Positions 58,511 through 64,000 of a stretch of DNA of 64,000 nt are shown here, one piece after another. The number at the start of each line of letters is the position of its first letter. The stretch's first letter is position 1. The notes beneath the pieces were generated by a model. The model searched no databases. It was given only the letters and a program-made list of their open reading frames with translations, and was not told where the DNA came from. Origin of the DNA: Wurfbainia villosa. Lineage: Eukaryota > Streptophyta > Magnoliopsida > Zingiberales > Zingiberaceae. The translations under genes and the position numbers were made by a program. Location: the NCBI GenBank assembly GCA_025175895.1, contig JAKLTH010000297.1, positions 930,001-994,000 of the forward strand, given 5' to 3'.

Positions 58511-61500
58511 TCATTGATGAGACATTGGCTCTTTCGCCTGTGCAATTGCTCCATTGTTGTCGCAGTAGACCGGTATTGCTTCAACAATGGCCGGAATCAC
58601 ACCAAGTTCATGAACGAACTTCTTGATCCAAACCGCTTCCTTTGCTGCTTCCGAAGCTGCAATGTATTCTGCCTCAGTGGTAGAATCCGCTACAGTCTCT
58701 TGTTTGAAACTTTTCCAACTCACTGCGCCCCCATTCAAGGTGAACACGATCCGCATCGAGACCTAGAATCATCCTTGTCTCGAAGCCGCATCCGTATACC
58801 CGCAGATCACCATGTCCCTTCTCCATATATTAGGAACACATCCTTAGTTCTTCTTAAGTACTTAAGGATCGTCTTAATGATACCCAATGATCCATTCTGG
58901 ATCGGGTATCTGCTCGTGACACTCGACATCGGGCCTCGTGCATAACATAGCATACATGATAGATCCTATTGCGGATGCATAGGGAATCTTACTCATGCAA
59001 ATCCTCTCGCCTTCGCGCGGACACATAGACTTGAAAGGTGTACCCCATGCCCGATGGGTAGGAAACCTTTCTTGGATTCCGACATGCTAAACCTCTTTAG
59101 CACTCGGTCTATATATGTAGACTGCGAAAGACCAAGCAACCGTTTCGATCTATCTCTATAGATCTTAATCCGAGGATGTAGGTTGCTTCTCCCAGGTCTT
59201 TCATGGAGAATGTCTTGGATAACCAAACCTTCACGATCAGTAGATTGAAACATCGCTTCTATAAGTAGTATGTCATCGATATACAATACTAGGAATACGA
59301 TCGACTCCCACTAACCTTCTTGTACACACAAGGTTCGTTCGATTTTGTGAGAAATCAAACTTTTGATTGTCTCATCAAAACGGATATTCCAGCCTCGGAT
59401 GCTTGCTTCAATCCATAAATGGACCGTCCGCAATTTGCATACCTTGGTTTTATCAACCGATGTGAAACCTCAGTTGTATCATATACACGCCTCGAAAGGT
59501 GTTTCCATTAAGGAAAGTTGTTTTCACATCCATCCGCCATATCTCATAATCATAATGAGCCGCTATGGCCAGAGCATCCGAATGGATTTAAGCATAGCTA
59601 AAGTAATAGGTTTCGCCATAATCAACACCTTGTTTTTGATTTATATCCTTTCGCCACCAATCTAGCCTTATAGGTAATCACATTACCATCCATGCTTTTC
59701 TTCTTGAAAACCCACTTGCACCCTATAGGCTTTATCCCTTCAGTGGGTCAACCAAGTTCCAAACTTGGTTTTCATACATGGAATCCATTTCACTTCATGG
59801 CACCAAGCCACTTATCCCTTCTCAACTTGTCAAGACTTCTTCATAACTGTAGGCTCTCATCATCAATGAGTAACACGCCGCTCGATTCACTTACGAGAAA
59901 TCCATATCTCTCGTAAATATCATGGTGTTCTACCAGTGATCTACGAAGATGTGGTGTTACTAATAGGTCCAAATTGATTGCTCATCACTATGAGTTGCCG
60001 TCAGGCTTCACCGTGCATCTCATCAATGTCTATTTGAGTCTCTCGAGCCTCCTCAAGCTCGACGACACTCCCATTGCTTTCTTGCAAGAGAAACTCTTTC
60101 TAGAAACACAAAGATGCCTCAAATAAACACCTTTGTTCCACAGACGATAGAATCGTAACCCCTTGTTTCCTTAGTGGTATCCAATAAATAGACATTTATC
60201 GACTTAGCATCCAATTTATCCGACATCGTCTGCTTTACATAAGGTGACAACCCCATATCTTCAAGTAAGATACATGAGGTTTCTTACTATTCCATATCTC
60301 ATATGGAGTAGTAGAGACTACTGTAGGCATTCTGCTTAACAAGTAAACAATTGTCAAGTGCATAGCCCCAAAAGGACTTGGGAAGAGTTGCATGATTCAT
60401 CATTGACCGACCATGTCCAACAAGGTCCTAAGATGCCTCGATACACCATTATGCTGTGGTGTATATGGCGGAGTCCATTGAGACAATATGCCATTGTCTC
60501 TTAGATAATCAAGAAACTCCTGACTCAAGTATTCACCACCTCGATCCGATCGAAGTATTTTAATACTCTTGTCATGTGTTTCACTACTTCATTTCTGAAT
60601 TCTTTGAACCTTTCAAAGGCTTCAGACTTGTGTTTCATCAAGAACACATCCCCAAACCGTGAGTAATCATCGGTGAAGGTAATGAAGTAGCTATAGCCTC
60701 CTGAAGATTGAGTTGACATAGGTCCACATACATCAGTATGTATTAGACCTAGTAACTCTCCCACTCGTTCACCTTTCCCGTAGTAACTTAGTCATCTTGC
60801 CTTTAAGCATGATTCGCATGTATCGTATGAATCCAATTCAACGATTCCGCATTCCACATCGTGTAATTCGACATGCATTTCTTGCTTATATGGCCAAGAC
60901 GACAATGCCACATTTAGAGTCTATTTGATTATCCTTTCGAGCACGCTTGTTGCTCGCTCGATATTGAAAATATCATTGATACGCCCAACGATAAATACCA
61001 TTGCTTAAAGTTCCAAATTCCATAAAGAACTCCATTCAAAGTTATGTAACAACAATTGTTACTAAAAGTCAATGGTACCCATTTCTATTTAAACAAGAAA
61101 TAGAAATGATGTTCTTTATCAACGAAGGAACATAAAAGCAATTGTTCTAAGACAAGTCCTATAGGAGTTTCAACAAATGCGCTCCAATGGCGATCGCAGA
61201 ACCTTCGCTTCATTCCCAACACGTAAATTTGACTCTCCCTTGACGAGTCTTCTTCTATTCCTTAGCCCATGTATGTCATTACATATATGTGAGCCACACC
61301 CAGTATCCAATACCCAAGTGTTTGAGGAAATAGAATGACAATCAATAACGAAGATATCTGAAGAAGATGGGGCATCCGATGCCTTATTCTTCTTCTTCAC
61401 TGACTCAAGATAAATCTTGCACTTTCTTCAAGAATGGCTCTCCTTGCCATAATGATGGCAAGTTTCCTTTCAGGCTAGTTCTACCTTCTTAGCCCTTCTT

Positions 61501-62010
61501 CTTCTTTCCTTCTTGTTCCTTTGACTTCCTCTTAGAACCTTTCTTCGAGGAATCAACTAACAAAGATCGCCCTCGCTTATGCTTCTCATAAGACTCCACA
61601 GCCTTCAAAGATATCGAGCAAAGACTACGATGAACCTTCTAGCATCTCAGAGGTGAAGAGGAGCTGAGACTTCAACCTTTCAATCTCACTTGCTCATCAA
61701 CCAACTCACAAAGATGAAGGATCACGATATGAGCATCCATATGCTCATGCTGCTTTCGTAGCTTGGGTTCCATCGCGGCTAGCATGATGCAACTCATTTG
61801 TTCAGAATCACTCACATGTTTCTGATAGGCCAACAATTGGTCCAGAGTTGCATCGTCACTAGGACGGGCGGGAAGAGGCGCTTCGAGAACATTTGCAAGC
61901 TTTTCAACCTTGAGAACAATTCTCAAGCTTCTAAGCCAGTCCAAGAAGCTCAGCCCAGTCAATTTATTCGAATCAAAATGGAACGCAAATTCAAAGACAT
62001 CATGATCAAT
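58511..62010 (-). pseudogene. Decayed gag-pol of the second Copia element
   Basis: In minus-strand order: gag (62,010-61,672) with GLSFLDWLRSLRIVLKVEKL and SCIMLAAMEPKLRKQHEHMD; protease (61,400-61,170) with WVLDTGCGSHIC; integrase (60,764-60,525) with LIHTDVCGPMSTQSSGGYSY and FITFTDDYSRFGDVFLM; reverse transcriptase (about 59,830-58,993) with PIGCKWVFKKKSMDGNV and the catalytic MYIDDILLI; RNase H (58,756-58,511) with ADSTTEAEYIAASEAAKEA and VYCDNNGAIAQAKEP. The domains are individually recognisable but fall in different frames separated by stops and small deletions, so no polyprotein is possible. Confidence 0.88.
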
Positions 62011-62159
62011 CTTAGAAATACAAAACGAGCATATATGAGAAAATAATTTTTAAAATGCATTAATATACATTTATAAATCTCATTCATTTTTCGAATTTCA
62101 AAAACCCCAAAATCACTTCGGGAGATCGTAGGTCCATCTCCAAATGGGCTGATATCCAT

Positions 62160-62600
62160 CATAGTTATGAACAACCTTGGAGAGAGTCCAATAAGCCATT
62201 CATAACTACGACGGTAGGTATCAACTATACCGATTGCATATCACGTATATGCAACTATTACAATGTGCTATCAACTGATTGAATGTTCACACATACATCG
62301 GGTTGTTAACACATTAACAAGTATGCATCATATGCATAGCACCCAACTTCACCTCCCTTTACATCGACCTTGGAGAGAGTCCAACAAGCCGATGCTCCAG
62401 GTTAAAGCCAACCCATGAATCGGGAAATAGTTTTAATATGGTTAGAGCGCATTCAACCAATTAGCCCAGCTTGGAGAGAGTCCAACAACCAAAGCTAACG
62501 ATTGACCTCTGACTCTTACCATATTAGTATTAAACTATTCCATGGTTTGAACATGTTCGGGTTTGAGCCGGGCTTGGAGAGAGTCCAACAACCCAAACAA
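62160..62600. repeat. Repeated CTTGGAGAGAGTCCAA motif in the leader of the second Copia element
   Basis: CTTGGAGAGAGTCCAAYAA occurs at about 62,165, 62,369, 62,469 and 62,575, in the leader between primer site and gag. The motif itself is part-palindromic (TTGGA...TCCAA). Confidence 0.8.
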
Positions 62601-62639
62601 GAAACGGAACTCTGGTTCTAACCATATTAATGGAAGGTG

Positions 62640-63230
62640 TAGGCTTTAATATTGTTTAAGGGTTTTTATGTCTCATCCTCTTTGCATGCAAATAACTATT
62701 ATCTACATGGCATGACATACATGACATACATCTACATGTCACGACACGCATGACATAATATTATGCATCTAATGCAATTACATGACATACAATTATGTCA
62801 TGTATATAATTTCCTTATATGTCATAACTATTTATGGAAATAAAATATGTTTAAGATTTGATTCTCCAAATCAAATCATAATTAAATTAGGAAACAAATT
62901 TCCAAATCTAATCACATATTTTATTTATGGAATTATTTGATTAAGGAAAATCTATTTAGGAAACTAATTTTCTAAATCATTAAAACTACTTATGGAAATA
63001 AAATATTTTAAGATTTGATTTTCCAAATCAAATCATGATTAAATTAGGAAATAAATTTCCAGAATCTAATCAAATATTTTATTTATAAAAAATATCAATT
63101 TCCATAAATACTTCCAACTTTCCAAAAGTGGAAGATTTCCATAAATACTTCTAGACTTTCCAAAATTAAAAAATTTCCATAAATACTTCTAAATTTCCAA
63201 AATTAGAAAATTTCCAGAAATACATTATGA
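62640..63230. repeat. AT-rich internal repeats in the Copia leader
   Basis: A GACATACATGACATAC-type repeat (62,690-62,800), two copies of a block of about 130 bp (TTTGATTYTCCAAATCAAATCAT, roughly 62,850-63,090) and several TTTCCATAAATACTTC units (63,100-63,190). Confidence 0.7.
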
Positions 63231-63270
63231 CTATTGCAAAACCATTTTTACGATTATGTCGAAACACAAC

Positions 63271-63285
63271 CTGGGCTCGATACCA
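63271..63285 (-). other. Primer-binding site of the second Copia element
   Basis: On the minus strand TGGTATCGAGCCCAG resembles the initiator-Met tRNA primer site TGGTATCAGAGC usual for plant Copia elements. It lies 13 bases inside the LTR boundary, farther than normal. Confidence 0.65.
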
Positions 63286-63298
63286 TCGTTTATCACGT

Positions 63299-64000
63299 TG
63301 TGTGTTCGATCACGCTTTGTAAATACGAACACAAATAAAGTAATAATAAAATAATAAATCTACATTTATTACAACACACACAACACACGCATGCATATTA
63401 CAACAAGTGTAGACATAACCGTAAATTTAAATTTGCAATAAAAGGAAATTTATCTACGTTATACCTTTCAGATGACGTAGCGAACGAAGATCAACCGAAC
63501 GATCCTCGCTAGAATCGTCTCTATCTGTATCCACGCCGAGTATCCTTAGGATGACTTCGCTAAGCCACGAGCTTCGTCTTCGTACGGGTTACTAGCCTCG
63601 TGTTGAAGACGACGTGATCGAGAGATGATTACGATCCGAATCCAAATTCGAATCCAAAACCGAGTTCTCAAAACTCGCTTCTCCGGAGAGGTATTCGTCA
63701 ACCAATTGACGAATCCTTCGTCCTCCACCTCAGAGGATTGTTTAGCCGCTGTCGAGCTCAAACCGTCTGCCCAAACGACGCCCGAAGAGGAGAAGAAGCT
63801 GTCCAGAAAACTGGACAGCTTGGTGGAGGAGTAGGCGCCGGCCAAAACAAGGAAGCCAAGTGCTCACCTTTTCACCGAAGCCTAGGAAGATCACCGGAGG
63901 GTCGCCGGAGGATCACCGGCTGAAGCTTGGACGCCGGCAAGGACTTGGACGGCGGCACAAAAGCTGGGCGGCAAAGGAGGTTGGGCGGCAACTCCCTCAA
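63299..64000 (-). repeat. 5' LTR of the second Copia element, truncated
   Basis: The first 702 bp of the copy matching 56145 onward; the remainder lies beyond the window. Small indels (for example near 63,740 and 63,940) separate the two LTRs. Confidence 0.88.

Larger units (their letters stand above)
56145..64000 (-). mobile_element. Second Copia LTR retrotransposon, truncated by the window edge
   Basis: Left LTR 56145-58313, polypurine tract, decayed pol and gag on the minus strand, primer-binding site at 63271-63285, and the start of the second LTR at 63299. More than 7.8 kb lie in the window. The outer target duplication cannot be tested because the right LTR is cut. Confidence 0.9.

Overview
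This is nuclear DNA from a flowering plant. The evidence is intron-containing genes of plant families (CCCH/RRM protein, U-box/ARM E3 ligase, phytocyanin, polyubiquitin), AT-rich introns and spacers, and plant-type transposons (Copia, Mutator-like, an Au-type SINE). The GC-rich coding exons suggest a monocot; no species can be named from the sequence alone.

Gene side (1-27,300). The window opens in the last two exons of a plus-strand gene (ends 754). AT-rich spacer with small repeats follows to about 9.4 kb. An eight-exon gene for a single-CCCH plus RRM protein lies at 10,071-12,739; its spliced reading frame closes perfectly at 680 residues. A five-unit polyubiquitin gene lies at 20,840-21,985 and a two-exon GPI-anchored blue copper protein at 26,601-27,269. 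A fifth gene, an intronless U-box/ARM protein resembling Arabidopsis PUB8, lies on the minus strand at 42,404-43,516.

Mobile side (24,300-64,000). Three related Mutator-like elements (MULEs) sit within 21.5 kb, each bounded by its own 10-bp target duplication: A (24,302-25,786), B (28,011-39,095) and C (44,614-45,717). B is 11.1 kb with long terminal inverted repeats, a decayed MURA transposase and a second decayed gene with DUF1985-like and Ulp1-like pieces, as in Kaonashi-type MULEs. All three carry arrays of short palindromes whose stems differ in sequence yet stay paired. Also present are an Au-type SINE with a 14-bp duplication, a 6.5-kb Copia element with both LTRs and a 5-bp duplication (45,943-52,465), a 1.5-kb TIR element with a 9-bp duplication (53,160-54,669), a Copia remnant (about 55,230-56,112), and a second large Copia element that runs off the right edge (56,145 onward).

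No operon-like organisation or shared pathway links the five genes; they are independent loci separated by transposons. The least ordinary feature is the MULE family and its covarying palindrome arrays.
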